A stretch of 64,000 nt of DNA from contig DLCK01000026.1 in assembly GCA_002480565.1 (NCBI GenBank), positions 188,797 to 252,796 on the forward strand. The letters run 5' to 3'. The DNA is from Phycisphaerales bacterium UBA7800 (lineage in GTDB: Bacteria > Planctomycetota > Phycisphaerae > Phycisphaerales > Phycisphaeraceae). The position numbers and the translations under genes were made by a program. This document shows, in pieces, positions 17,263 through 26,057 of the stretch. The notes under the pieces are model-generated. The model did not search any database. It was not told where the DNA came from and saw nothing but the letters and a program-made list of their open reading frames with translations. The stretch's first letter is position 1, and the number at the start of each line of letters is the position of its first letter.

Positions 17263-18347
17263 TGGGAGCGAATCCACAAATGGCCATCGGCATCTTCCCA
17301 ATCGCGTTGATTCTGTTTTTGATCGTGTACTTCATCCTGCGCGCGATCTTCGGCAAAGGTAAACCCGTTCTCAGTGAACCCTACTGTGCCAAGTGCAATT
17401 ATGACCTGCGGGTGAATTGGGATTCGTCGATGGCCTGCCCGGAATGTGGTGCGGATTTAAAGGCTAAAAACGCAGTGAACTTTGGGAAGGTCAAAAAGTC
17501 CAGGCCATGGATGACGGTGGGTATTACGTTATTGGTATTGTTCATTCTCTTGTCAACTCTTTCACTTTTTGCAGGCATCACCGCCCCACGACGTGTCGCA
17601 ACCGGCCCCGCTGCTGTTGCCACATTGCCCAACAACAATCTCATCGGGAACCTGCCTACGGTGATTGATGAGCCATGGACGATTCGGGAGTTGGAAAGTC
17701 GTTACGGCAACAACAAGCTTACTGCTGACGAAGTCGATCAAATGCTTTCCCAACTCATCACGGGACTGAAAACCAAACCCCTCAACGAGCGTGGTCCATT
17801 GCATTGGTCCAGGGAATTCATGCAGCAACTCATTGATGATGATGCCATCAGCAGCAAGCGATTCAACGAGCTGGTTAAGGTTTACTTTGGACCTGGGCCG
17901 ACCAGGTATCAGCCGATTACCAGTAAAATGCAGCCAGGCTGGTCAGCCATTCACGTATCATACACACAGACCTGGCCACTTGGGACTTCGAACAATACAC
18001 GACCGCATTGCAAGTTGGTGTCGGTGGTCAAAGAAGGTGATGAACAAACGCCAATGCTATTTGTTCCCGAAGCACACACACATTGGAATGCGTCGCAGGT
18101 CAAGCCGTTGGATGAGCTGCCGATCTCTTTTGTTTTTGGTAGTCGGGTGTGCTTAAAAAACACATTGGACCCCGGTGAGCATGTTTTGTTACTTACTGTC
18201 ATAACCGAGTTGTATCCCAAACTCACCGCCAAACAGCAGCCCACTGAGTCGGACAAACCGGTGGCGAGTATCACACACATTCAGCCGATCAAAGTGTCAG
18301 TCGATGCGTCTGGCAGAATCATCAGTGAAAAGCTCAATATCAAGTAA
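17262..18347 (+). CDS. Membrane protein with zinc ribbon, paralogue 3
   Basis: 361 residues, ATG at 17262 overlapping the preceding TAA. N-terminal helix (about 9-28), ribbon PYCAKCNYDLRVNW and CPECGADL (about 44-68), second helix (about 85-105), then a long domain. Two stretches match paralogue 1: the region after the second helix (ELESRYGNNKLTADEVDQ here, ELEQRYTAGQITIKQIDQ there) and the DPGEHVL/PPGEHIL segment near the C-terminus. The ribbon is on the cytoplasmic side if the first helix is N-out; topology is not certain. No enzymatic motif is seen. Confidence 0.8.
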   Translation: MGANPQMAIGIFPIALILFLIVYFILRAIFGKGKPVLSEPYCAKCNYDLRVNWDSSMACPECGADLKAKNAVNFGKVKKSRPWMTVGITLLVLFILLSTLSLFAGITAPRRVATGPAAVATLPNNNLIGNLPTVIDEPWTIRELESRYGNNKLTADEVDQMLSQLITGLKTKPLNERGPLHWSREFMQQLIDDDAISSKRFNELVKVYFGPGPTRYQPITSKMQPGWSAIHVSYTQTWPLGTSNNTRPHCKLVSVVKEGDEQTPMLFVPEAHTHWNASQVKPLDELPISFVFGSRVCLKNTLDPGEHVLLLTVITELYPKLTAKQQPTESDKPVASITHIQPIKVSVDASGRIISEKLNIK

Positions 18348-18572
18348 TAACGTGCATTGGTTTTCGAGCAATCCAAACCGATGTGTAAGTATGCTGGCAA
18401 AGGTGATTGTATAAGCGCAGGCAATGTTTGATTTGTATTAGAAAATCCATATCAGCCGGTCACAACAGGCCTCAAACATTGTGTCCTTTGCCTTTACTGC
18501 TAATATTGGGTTCTCAAACCCGCACCCGCCGGAGCCCCGGTCCAGTGCATCTGTGACATAGGAAGACTCAAA

Positions 18573-20741
18573 ATGAACGACACTGTCGACGAAAACACAC
18601 CGATCAGCGATTTGCCCAACGAGGTTCTTTTTCTTAACCGTGAAGCAAGTTGGCTGGAGTTTAATCGCCGTGTGCTGCATGAAGCGCTCGACGAACGTAC
18701 GCCGCTACTTGAACGTGTTGCGTTTTTAGCGATCTTCAATTCCAACCTTGACGAGTTTTTTCAAAAGCGCGTCGGCGGACTTAAACGGCAGATCAATGCT
18801 GGTGTCACCACACGTACCGTTGACGGTTTAACTGCACAGGAACAGCTTGCTCTGATCCGGTCGATGGTGCTTGAGGATTTGCAGACACAGGCGGATTGCT
18901 TTGAACAGAAGGTCAAACCTGCCTTGGCCGAGGAAGGTATTCATCTGCTTAAGTGGGACGAATTGACCGAGGAAGAAAAGCAGTTCACCGATGATTATTT
19001 TGAAGCCAATCTTTTCCCGGTACTCACGCCTTTGGCTGTGGACCCTGGGCATCCGTTCCCGTTTATCAGTAATTTGTCGACGTCGCTGGGCGTGATCCTG
19101 CGTTATCCTGATGGCGTTTCGCGTCATGATGATGCCGAGACAGGTGAGATTCAATTTGCCCGTGTGAAGGTGCCCCGGATGCTGCCCCGCTGGGTGAAAC
19201 TCGGTGAAGGTGGCGAGAACTATCGGTTTATTCACCTTGAGGATTTAATTTACCAATACCTTGATCGCCTGTTTGAAGGGATGATTATTGAGGACGCCAT
19301 GCCGTTTCGCATTTCGCGTAATGCCGATGTGGAGCGTGACGAGGAAGACGCAGAAGACCTTTTGGAGTTGGTTGAGCAGGAGCTTCGCGAGCGTCGCTTT
19401 GCCAAGGTTATTCGCCTTGAGGTGCCAACCAATCCCAATGAAAAGATGGTTCGCTTTCTCATTGAGGAATTGGAGCTTGAGGAGTCGGATGTCTACATCA
19501 TGCCTTCGGAGTTGGATTTTACGGACCTGTGGCTGATCAACGGTCTTGGGATTCCCAAGCTCTCCAACAAGCCCTGGTCCCCGCAGACGCCGGTGCGATT
19601 GACTGACACTGAAGCGGATATTTTCAGCATCATCCGTGGTGGTGACATTTTGGTGCACCATCCCTATGAGTCCTTTTCCAGCAGTGTGGAACGGTTCATC
19701 GCTGCTGCTGCGCGTGATCCGAAAGTCGTTGCCATCAAGCTCACGTTGTATCGCACCGCCAAGGATTCGCCGTTTATCCCGCAGTTGATTCGTGCTGCTG
19801 AGGAAGGCAAGCAGGTCGTCGTCCTTGTGGAACTCTCTGCACGCTTCGACGAAGAACGCAATGTGCAACTTGCCCAGACCCTTGAAAAAGCAGGCATTCA
19901 CGTGGTGTATGGCCTCGTCGGACTCAAGACACATACCAAGACCGCCTTGGTCGTCCGCCAGGAAACCGAAGGCATGCGATCCTACTGTCACATCGGAACC
20001 GGTAACTACAACTCCAAGACCGCCAACCTCTATACCGACCTTGGCCTCTTTACCTGCAAGCCCCACATCACCGGTGAACTGACTCAGGTCTTCCACTTCC
20101 TCACCGGCAGAAGTCTCAAACGTGATTTCAAACACCTGCTCGTTGCACCCATTAACATGAAGCGTCGGTTCTACGAACTTATCGACCGTGAAATCACACA
20201 CACCGTGGCATGGAAAGAACGTGGCGGTGATCCCAATGATCCAAACCGCCCACGTATCATCGCCAAGATGAACAGCCTCGAAGACCGGGGCATCTGTCGC
20301 AAACTCTACGAAGCCTCGCGTGCGGGTGTGAAGATCGACTTAAACGTCCGCGGATTCTGCTGCCTTAAACCTGGTGTGCCAGGGCTAAGTGACAATATCA
20401 AACTCATCAGCGTCATTGGTCGATTCCTCGAACACGAACGTATTTACCACTTCCACAACGATGGCAACCCGCAGTACTTCATCGGCTCAGCGGACTGGAT
20501 GTATCGCAACCTCAACAACCGCGTGGAATGCATCACACCCATCGAAGAACCGTCCCTGCAAAAGAAACTCTGGCATATCCTTGAAACCCTGTTTAACGAT
20601 CACCGACAGGCATGGGACATGGATGCCAACGGCAAGTACACACAGCGAGTCCCGCAAGATGAGTCGCAGGAAATCGGCACCCATGACATCCTCATGGATG
20701 CCACCCGCCGTGAAATCCTGGGCATCACCGGTAAAGCATAA
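18573..20741 (+). CDS. ppk1: Polyphosphate kinase 1
   Basis: 722 residues, ATG 18573 with AGGAAG upstream. It contains the four PPK1 domains: N-terminal LNREASWLEFNRRVLHEA, the head domain, and two phospholipase-D-like catalytic domains. Key elements are LYRTAKDSPF, the histidine of GLKTHTKTALVVR (the phosphorylated histidine of E. coli PPK lies in the equivalent motif), HIGTGNYN, and FIGSADWMYRNLNNRVE at the C-terminus. It makes polyphosphate from ATP at the membrane. Length is normal for the family. It has no ppx partner here; the next gene downstream is under a separate attenuator. Confidence 0.96.
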   Translation: MNDTVDENTPISDLPNEVLFLNREASWLEFNRRVLHEALDERTPLLERVAFLAIFNSNLDEFFQKRVGGLKRQINAGVTTRTVDGLTAQEQLALIRSMVLEDLQTQADCFEQKVKPALAEEGIHLLKWDELTEEEKQFTDDYFEANLFPVLTPLAVDPGHPFPFISNLSTSLGVILRYPDGVSRHDDAETGEIQFARVKVPRMLPRWVKLGEGGENYRFIHLEDLIYQYLDRLFEGMIIEDAMPFRISRNADVERDEEDAEDLLELVEQELRERRFAKVIRLEVPTNPNEKMVRFLIEELELEESDVYIMPSELDFTDLWLINGLGIPKLSNKPWSPQTPVRLTDTEADIFSIIRGGDILVHHPYESFSSSVERFIAAAARDPKVVAIKLTLYRTAKDSPFIPQLIRAAEEGKQVVVLVELSARFDEERNVQLAQTLEKAGIHVVYGLVGLKTHTKTALVVRQETEGMRSYCHIGTGNYNSKTANLYTDLGLFTCKPHITGELTQVFHFLTGRSLKRDFKHLLVAPINMKRRFYELIDREITHTVAWKERGGDPNDPNRPRIIAKMNSLEDRGICRKLYEASRAGVKIDLNVRGFCCLKPGVPGLSDNIKLISVIGRFLEHERIYHFHNDGNPQYFIGSADWMYRNLNNRVECITPIEEPSLQKKLWHILETLFNDHRQAWDMDANGKYTQRVPQDESQEIGTHDILMDATRREILGITGKA

Positions 20742-20848
20742 CCCCCGGAACCTCCCCGGAATCCCCCGGAAGTTTGTTTTCAAACCGCTTACGGTTTAAC
20801 GCTGCAACACTCGCCGTCAAACCATGATCCTGATATAGTGCAACCAAG
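20742..20848. other. Gap between ppk1 and threonine leader
   Basis: It holds three CCCCGGAA-type strings (20744-20770) and a weak hairpin AAACCG-CTTA-CGGTTT (about 20785-20800) that might end the ppk1 transcript. A TATAGT at 20834-20839 could serve as a -10 element for the leader transcript; no good -35 is visible. Confidence 0.4.
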
Positions 20849-20908
20849 ATGATCAACAACACCACAACCACGACAACGACTATCACGCCCGGAACCACTT
20901 CCGGGTAG
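20849..20908 (+). CDS. Threonine-rich leader peptide (19 residues) of the thrS attenuator
   Basis: Reading MINNTTTTTTTITPGTTSG and a TAG stop, the peptide has ten threonines in 19 residues, seven of them consecutive, plus two isoleucines. It closely resembles the E. coli ThrL leader in style. It is read in the same direction as thrS and ends directly before RNA elements that can form either a terminator or an antiterminator. The codons for the threonine run are varied (ACC, ACA, ACG, ACT), so this is not a simple DNA repeat. The ribosome site is weak, or the transcript may be nearly leaderless. This is a regulatory peptide; no separate function is expected. Confidence 0.8.
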   Translation: MINNTTTTTTTITPGTTSG

Positions 20909-20956
20909 ACGTGTCGCGAGTTGTTTGAAATCATCAAACATGATTGAATAACCATC

Positions 20957-20988
20957 ACGACCGTCTCTAAACAGGCGGTCGTTTTTTA
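20957..20988 (+). terminator. Attenuator terminator in thrS leader
   Basis: ACGACCG (20957-20963) pairs with CGGTCGT (20976-20982) and is followed by a run of six T residues. It is placed 49 bases after the leader-peptide stop and 173 bases before the thrS start. Confidence 0.85.
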
Positions 20989-21009
20989 TTGGAAAACAAG
21001 GCTTTTTTT

Positions 21010-21102
21010 AACCACAGAGACACAGAGACACAGAGTTAAAAAACAAAGCAGAGATCATCTTCCTGATTTTTTCAGGCTCTGTGACTCTGTGCCTCTGTGG
21101 TG
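21010..21102. repeat. CACAGAG-type palindromic repeat in thrS leader
   Basis: The left arm carries three CACAGAG units (21011-21035) and the right arm their complement CTCTGTG (21077-21101), able to form a long hairpin. It lies between the attenuator terminator and the thrS ribosome site, so it is transcribed as part of the 5' untranslated region. The same family occurs at 42507-42582 and in complexes at 11208 and 44336. Confidence 0.8.
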
Positions 21103-21160
21103 AATGCCTTTTAAGCGCGATACACTATCCAACTCGCAAAAAACTCAGGAGTCCGACACG

Positions 21161-23410
21161 ATGAAAGTCACCCTTCCCGACGGAAGCATTAAAGAATTCG
21201 ATAATCCGGTCAGCGCCTACGACGTGGCGGCCTCCATTGGGGCAGGTTTGGCCAAGGCAGCTATCGGTGCCAAAGTCAACGGCACACTCACCGACCTGCA
21301 CCGGCAACTCCCCGATGACTGTCAGCTTGCCATCATCACCGCACCACGCGTGGACAAAAAGGGACGCTCCAAGGGCGAACCCGATCCTGATGCGCTGTAC
21401 CTGCTGCGTCACTCCACCGCCCACGTGATGGCAGAAGCAATCTGCGATATTTGGCCAGAAGCCAAACTTGCTTACGGCCCACCATTGGACAATGGATTTT
21501 ACTACGACATCAAACTCGACACGCCGATTAGCACGGATGACTTCGCCAAAATCGAAGAAGAGATGAAAAAAATTGTCGAAGAAAATCGGCAGTTCAACCG
21601 CTATGACCTGCCTATCGACAAAGGTATGGCCAAGCTCCAAGCTGAAGGCAACAAGTATAAAATTGATAACGCTAAGAAGGCCATTGATGGTGGTTCTAAA
21701 ACTCTAAGTTGGTACATCACTGGTACACCGCAACTTATCAATGCCGAATATGACAACGGGCAATTTAACGGGTATGAATTACGACTTGGCGAAGGGGTTG
21801 AAACTCTTTATTTACCTGTTGACGCAGTGAAAAATGGAAATATTGATCTTTCCGAAACTATCCCAGGCCCATCTGGTATTCGCAATAAAGTCCATGATGA
21901 TTCATGGAAAAAAAAACAAGCCGACTGGGAAGACCTTTGCATGGGACCCCACGTCCCCAACACCTCGGTCATCGGCGCGTTTAAAGTCATGAGCATTGCA
22001 CAATCGCATTGGCATGGTGATATCGAATCCGATGCCTTCCAGCGTGTCTATGGCACGGCGTTCTTCAATCCCGGTGACCTTGAAGACCACATGGAAAAAC
22101 TCGAAGAAGCCCGCAAACGCGATCACCGTGTGGTCGGCCGCAAGCTTGGACTCTTTGAAATTAATGATGAAGTCGGCCAAGGCCTGATCCTCTGGAAACC
22201 CAATGGTGCTACCGTTCGCCAGGAGTTACAGAACTTCATCCTCGAGCACCTTGAACGCCAAGGCTACAAGCAGGTCTTCACGCCTCACATTGGCAAGTTG
22301 GATTTGTATCGCACGTCCGGCCACTACCCGTATTACTCCGACTCGCAGTTCCCGCCACTAGTTGACCGTGAGACGATTGTGAAGCTCGGTGATGAAGGTT
22401 GTAGCTGTAGTGAGTTGGCCAACCACCTTGAAAAAGGCGAGATTGACGGCTACCTGCTTAAGCCGATGAACTGCCCGATGCACATCAAGATTTTTGACTC
22501 CGAGAAGCGCAGCTACCGCGATCTGCCCATCCGCCTTGCCGAGTTCGGCACGGTGTATCGCTGGGAACAGTCCGGTGAACTGGGGGGTATGACGCGCGTC
22601 CGCGGCTTTACCCAGGATGATGCACATCTGTTTGTCACCCCTGACCAGTTGGCCAAGGAAGTGCTCGGTTGTATCGAACTCGTCAAGATCGTCTTCAAGA
22701 CCTTGGGGATGGATGACTACCGCGTCCGCGTGGGTCTGCGTGATCCGGATTCCACCAAGTTTGTGGGCAATAGCGACGATTGGGACTTGGCTGAAAAGGC
22801 ATGTCTGGATGCCGCTGAATCACTGGGTGTTCCCTTTAGCAAGGAACCGGGTGAAGCTGCGTTTTACGGCCCGAAGATCGACTTTGTGGTCAAGGATGTC
22901 ATCGGTCGCGAATGGCAACTGGGCACCGTGCAGGTGGACTACCAACTGCCTCAACGGTTTAAGCTCGAATACATCGGTTCGGACAATGCTGCCCATGTGC
23001 CGGTGATGATCCATCGTGCACCGTTTGGTTCGATGGAACGATTTGTGGGCGTGCTCATTGAACACTTCAACGGTGCGTTCCCCTTGTGGCTTGCCCCTGA
23101 GCAGGTCCGCGTGCTGCCGATTTCTGACAAGTTCACGGACTATGCGGATAAGGTCTATGCAGCGCTGAAGGATCAGGGCATGCGGGTGACGATGGACTGT
23201 TCCAACGAACGGGTCAACGCGAAAATCAAAGCCGCCCAGGAGATGAAGGTGCCTTACATGCTCGTCGTCGGTGGCCGCGATGCCGAAGGTGGCACGGTCA
23301 GTGTCCGCGAACGCAGCTATGGCGACATGGGCGCTCTGAGTCTCGAAGACTTCGTCACCCAAGCCAAAGCCGAAGTTGTCAGCAAGGGTGAATCACGGGT
23401 GAAGGTTTAA
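21161..23410 (+). CDS. thrS: Threonyl-tRNA synthetase with two insertions
   Basis: 749 residues, about 100 more than usual; ATG 21161 with AGGAG. Order: TGS domain (1-70), editing domain with HSTAHVMAEA, class II catalytic domain with KPMNCPMH, YRWEQSGELGGMTRVRGFTQDDAH and IHRAPFGSMERF, then the anticodon-binding domain. Zinc ligands (Cys in MNCP, His in DDAH and IHRA) are present. An extra block of about 65 residues lies between the YITGT strand and DLCMGPHVP in the editing domain (about 21720-21925), and its DNA is visibly AT-richer than the flanks. A second insertion (VDRETIVKLGDEGCSCSELA) precedes KPMNCP. Expression is probably controlled by the upstream threonine attenuator. Confidence 0.96.
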   Translation: MKVTLPDGSIKEFDNPVSAYDVAASIGAGLAKAAIGAKVNGTLTDLHRQLPDDCQLAIITAPRVDKKGRSKGEPDPDALYLLRHSTAHVMAEAICDIWPEAKLAYGPPLDNGFYYDIKLDTPISTDDFAKIEEEMKKIVEENRQFNRYDLPIDKGMAKLQAEGNKYKIDNAKKAIDGGSKTLSWYITGTPQLINAEYDNGQFNGYELRLGEGVETLYLPVDAVKNGNIDLSETIPGPSGIRNKVHDDSWKKKQADWEDLCMGPHVPNTSVIGAFKVMSIAQSHWHGDIESDAFQRVYGTAFFNPGDLEDHMEKLEEARKRDHRVVGRKLGLFEINDEVGQGLILWKPNGATVRQELQNFILEHLERQGYKQVFTPHIGKLDLYRTSGHYPYYSDSQFPPLVDRETIVKLGDEGCSCSELANHLEKGEIDGYLLKPMNCPMHIKIFDSEKRSYRDLPIRLAEFGTVYRWEQSGELGGMTRVRGFTQDDAHLFVTPDQLAKEVLGCIELVKIVFKTLGMDDYRVRVGLRDPDSTKFVGNSDDWDLAEKACLDAAESLGVPFSKEPGEAAFYGPKIDFVVKDVIGREWQLGTVQVDYQLPQRFKLEYIGSDNAAHVPVMIHRAPFGSMERFVGVLIEHFNGAFPLWLAPEQVRVLPISDKFTDYADKVYAALKDQGMRVTMDCSNERVNAKIKAAQEMKVPYMLVVGGRDAEGGTVSVRERSYGDMGALSLEDFVTQAKAEVVSKGESRVKV

Positions 23411-23442
23411 GCTGGTAGTAATCAAAAATTCAAAGCAACAAT

Positions 23443-23488
23443 AACAATAGCGACGACACTTCTACGGATGTGTCGTCGCTGTTGTTTT
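23443..23488 (+). terminator. Rho-independent terminator after thrS
   Basis: A stem of up to 17 bp (core AGCGACGACAC pairing with GTGTCGTCGCT, 23449-23480) with a 10-base loop and a T-rich tail (GTTGTTTTATT) follows the stop by about 35 bases. Confidence 0.88.
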
Positions 23489-23565
23489 ATTCCTGATACA
23501 ATTTTGACATTGCATCTTGATGCTGATTGCTGATACTAAACAGCGGACATTCTCGGAGACACCTC

Positions 23566-24051
23566 ATGCAAGATTCGGAATCGACGGATGGGACGCTGGA
23601 TGGTTCGATGCCACCGTTGGCGCGGGGGTTGGTGATCGTTGCGGGTTACGGGCCGGTGGGGCGGGTGGTTTGTGACATGCTTGAGGCTGCACGTTTTGAG
23701 GTGACGGTGATTGATATCAATCAGCGAACGACTGAAAAACAGCATCCGCATAAACGTCAATTCGTGCTTGGTGATGTGCGTGATCCAACGGTGTTGATCG
23801 AAGCAGGGATTCGCAAAGCAACCGCATTGATCCTTGGCATTCCCAATGAGGATCAGGCGGTGATTGCCTGTCGTGTTGCCAGGGAGTTGAGCCCCAATAT
23901 TTACATTGCTGCTCGGACGAACTTCGTGAGTAAAGGTTTGCTGGCCACGCAGGCCGGCGCGGATCACGTGGTGATTGAAGAGGTCATTACTGCTCAGGCG
24001 ATGAAGGAAGCGGTCATGAAGCACTTGGTTGATATCAATGAAGCGGATTGA
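23566..24051 (+). CDS. TrkA-N (RCK) NAD-binding domain protein
   Basis: 161 residues from ATG 23566 with GGAG upstream. The Rossmann fold motif VIVAGYGPVGRVV is followed by VTVIDINQRT, LGDVRDPTVLIEAGI, and ILGIPNEDQAVIACRVARELSPN, all standard for RCK/TrkA-N domains that gate or regulate potassium channels and transporters. There is no membrane part and no TrkA-C domain, so the protein must work with a separate channel or as a soluble regulator. It is monocistronic here, between the thrS terminator and a converging kinase gene. Confidence 0.88.
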   Translation: MQDSESTDGTLDGSMPPLARGLVIVAGYGPVGRVVCDMLEAARFEVTVIDINQRTTEKQHPHKRQFVLGDVRDPTVLIEAGIRKATALILGIPNEDQAVIACRVARELSPNIYIAARTNFVSKGLLATQAGADHVVIEEVITAQAMKEAVMKHLVDINEAD

Positions 24052-24081
24052 TGAGATGCTGGTTTAGTCTGTCACAGCGTT

Positions 24082-24116
24082 CCGTCAGATTCACTTTGTT
24101 CATCTGGCGGCTTGGG
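24082..24116. repeat. Half copy of CGTCAGATTCG/CATCTGGCGGCTTGG repeat
   Basis: The string CCGTCAGATTC...CATCTGGCGGCTTGG matches the right arm of the 104-bp palindrome at 59011-59114. It forms a small hairpin between two convergent genes and may act as a terminator. Confidence 0.6.
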
Positions 24117-24143
24117 TTAAAAAGTTCAATCTTACAATCTGGT

Positions 24144-26057
24144 TTAGATATCCGCAGGCGTGAGGCTTGGCGCAGCGTTCAATTGCACGGGGATGCTCAG
24201 TGTAAAGATTGAACCTTTGTTTTTCCCATCGGAGTGAGCATTGATGCTGCCGCCCAGTTCGCGGACCGCCATGGCTGCCGAGTGCAGGCCGACACCTCGT
24301 GCGCTGGGGCGGGTGGTGTAGCCGTTGTCAAAGATGTTGGGCAGTTGCTGCGGGTCAATGCCACAGCCTGTGTCATGGATGGTGATTTGCAGGATTGAAT
24401 CGTCGATGAGTTGAGCAGCGATATGTAATCGACGTTGCGATGACTCAACCATCGCCAAAGCATGTCGGGCATTGGTGATGATATTGGTCAGTGCCTGAGC
24501 CAGTCGATAAGCATCAAGTTTAAGCAGCTGTTTAATGGCCACATTCACCCGGACCTGGACTTGTTGGTTCTGAATATCTTCAGCGTCAATGGCCAGGATA
24601 TCGTCGATCATCCGCTGAACGTCGGTGTTGACACACATAGCTTGGTTATTACCACTGTTGGATGGCAAGACCGGGCGGACGAGTTGGCGGATATGTTCCA
24701 TTTTGCTTTGGATGGAGAGCATGTCCTCTTCGATTGCTCTGTTTTCAGCTTGATCCCAATTAAGTACCACATCATGCTCAGTATTTCGGATTGCTTTGTT
24801 GAGCAATATGCGTCGCGTCACGACAAGCAACACCAGCATGGTAAGCAATTCGAGACCCACGAACCACAGTGCCAACTTAAGCGAAGCCTTGTCCGCAGGT
24901 TTGATAAACGTGGAGACCGGGACAACCATGACCACGTTCCAATAGGTCCGGGGCATGTGAAAAACACTGACCATGCAGGGTTCATCCATCAGCGGCATTC
25001 GCTCGAGTCTCATCCGCCGAACCTTGCGTGGGTTGACTGCTTTAATCCGAGTCTGGTCGAACATCGAGGCGATGAGTATTTGTGTTTGTTCCTGGGAAAG
25101 TGTTGGATACTTGCGGTGTAATTCATTGACACGTTGTGAGAAGTTAGCCATGTTCTGCTGAGCGTTTTGAATCATGCGGATGTTCATCTCGTCATGCAGT
25201 TCACGTATTCGTGACATCCCCGGCAGAGTCTGTGTGACATCTTTAAGCTGAAGGTATTGGGTGCTGAGGTTGCCAGCTTCGTCAGGTTGTTCAGTTCGAA
25301 CCATGTCCATATGCGGGAAGGCCACGAAACGACTTTCACGATCGACGACAAACATGTACCCACCGGTGGATTGTGCATCCTTGCGTAGCGATTGGTTGAG
25401 TCCATCGAGTTTCAGGTCGATGGTCGCCACACCGTTGAAGGATTCATCTTTGTAGATGGGAACCGTGCAGGTGACCATTGGTTGCAGTGAATAGGGGTCG
25501 GTGTAGGAATGCGACCAGATGGCTGAGGATGGCGGATAGTATCGACCGGGGATGTACCAGTGTTCCTGGTGATAGCCGGGGCCTTGTGGGTTGTTGTAGT
25601 CGTCGTAGTACTTGAGGGTGCCGTTGGGCTGCATACCCCAGAAAAAGCTGTTACGTTCGACCTTAGGATCAAAGGCAAAGGGTTCAGGCCAGATCCCACC
25701 GCCTGCGACAACGTCTTTCATATCACTGGGAATGACAATTTGCCCAAAGAGTTTTTGATAGGTTTGAATGTCAGGGTCCAAGACCTTGGCCAGGTCCGCC
25801 ATGACACGTGTCTGGTTTTGGGCTTCAAGGATCAGGGCATTGAGGTCCGAGACCACGCGCAGGCCGATCTGCTCGGTATGATCTTCGCCTTGCTCGATAA
25901 GCAGTGTCCGCTGGACGGTGTAGATCATCGTGACGCTGGAAGCCACGAGAAGTCCGAAGATTGCCAGAAAGCTGAAACTCAGACGGAAGGATAGGTTCTG
26001 ATGCCAATGGCGCACCAGACGCGAGAAAAGCGTATTGGGGCTGACGAATTTACTCAT
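24144..26057 (-). CDS. Cache-domain sensor ATPase, histidine-kinase-like
   Basis: 637 residues. A transmembrane helix (about 28-50), a large periplasmic double-Cache-type sensor region (about 60-380; WYIPGRYYPPSSAIWSHSYTDPY, GGYMFVVDRESRFVAFPH), a second helix (about 388-412), then a cytoplasmic linker and a C-terminal GHKL ATPase domain with N-box ITNARHAL, G1 DTGCGID and G2 ARGVGLHSAA. Cache domains of this layout bind small organic ligands such as amino acids or carboxylates. No standard H-box (HExRxP or HNVxN) is visible between the membrane and the ATPase domain, so either the phosphoacceptor is unusual or the protein is not a classical kinase. No response regulator gene is next to it. 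Confidence 0.85.
   Translation of the reverse strand: MSKFVSPNTLFSRLVRHWHQNLSFRLSFSFLAIFGLLVASSVTMIYTVQRTLLIEQGEDHTEQIGLRVVSDLNALILEAQNQTRVMADLAKVLDPDIQTYQKLFGQIVIPSDMKDVVAGGGIWPEPFAFDPKVERNSFFWGMQPNGTLKYYDDYNNPQGPGYHQEHWYIPGRYYPPSSAIWSHSYTDPYSLQPMVTCTVPIYKDESFNGVATIDLKLDGLNQSLRKDAQSTGGYMFVVDRESRFVAFPHMDMVRTEQPDEAGNLSTQYLQLKDVTQTLPGMSRIRELHDEMNIRMIQNAQQNMANFSQRVNELHRKYPTLSQEQTQILIASMFDQTRIKAVNPRKVRRMRLERMPLMDEPCMVSVFHMPRTYWNVVMVVPVSTFIKPADKASLKLALWFVGLELLTMLVLLVVTRRILLNKAIRNTEHDVVLNWDQAENRAIEEDMLSIQSKMEHIRQLVRPVLPSNSGNNQAMCVNTDVQRMIDDILAIDAEDIQNQQVQVRVNVAIKQLLKLDAYRLAQALTNIITNARHALAMVESSQRRLHIAAQLIDDSILQITIHDTGCGIDPQQLPNIFDNGYTTRPSARGVGLHSAAMAVRELGGSINAHSDGKNKGSIFTLSIPVQLNAAPSLTPADI

Larger units (their letters stand above)
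20849..20988 (+). promoter_or_regulatory. Ribosome-mediated threonine attenuator upstream of thrS
   Basis: Elements in order: leader peptide (20849-20908); hairpin CCCGGAA-CCAC-TTCCGGG over its last codons (20888-20905); strand 2 GACGTGTCG (20908-20916); hairpin TGTTTGA-AATCA-TCAAACA (20922-20940); terminator (20957-20988). Strand 2 can pair with CGACCGTC (20958-20965) with one bulged U, which overlaps the left arm of the terminator. A ribosome stalled in the threonine run leaves strand 2 free to form this antiterminator; one that reaches the TAG covers strand 2 and lets the terminator form. The elements are seen directly; the mechanism is inferred from known thr, trp and his attenuators. Confidence 0.75.

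Noticed and set aside
20725..20958. Minus-strand frame with a run of valines, like a membrane helix
   Set aside because: It is the complement of the threonine codon run of the leader peptide on the plus strand, and overlaps ppk1 and the attenuator.
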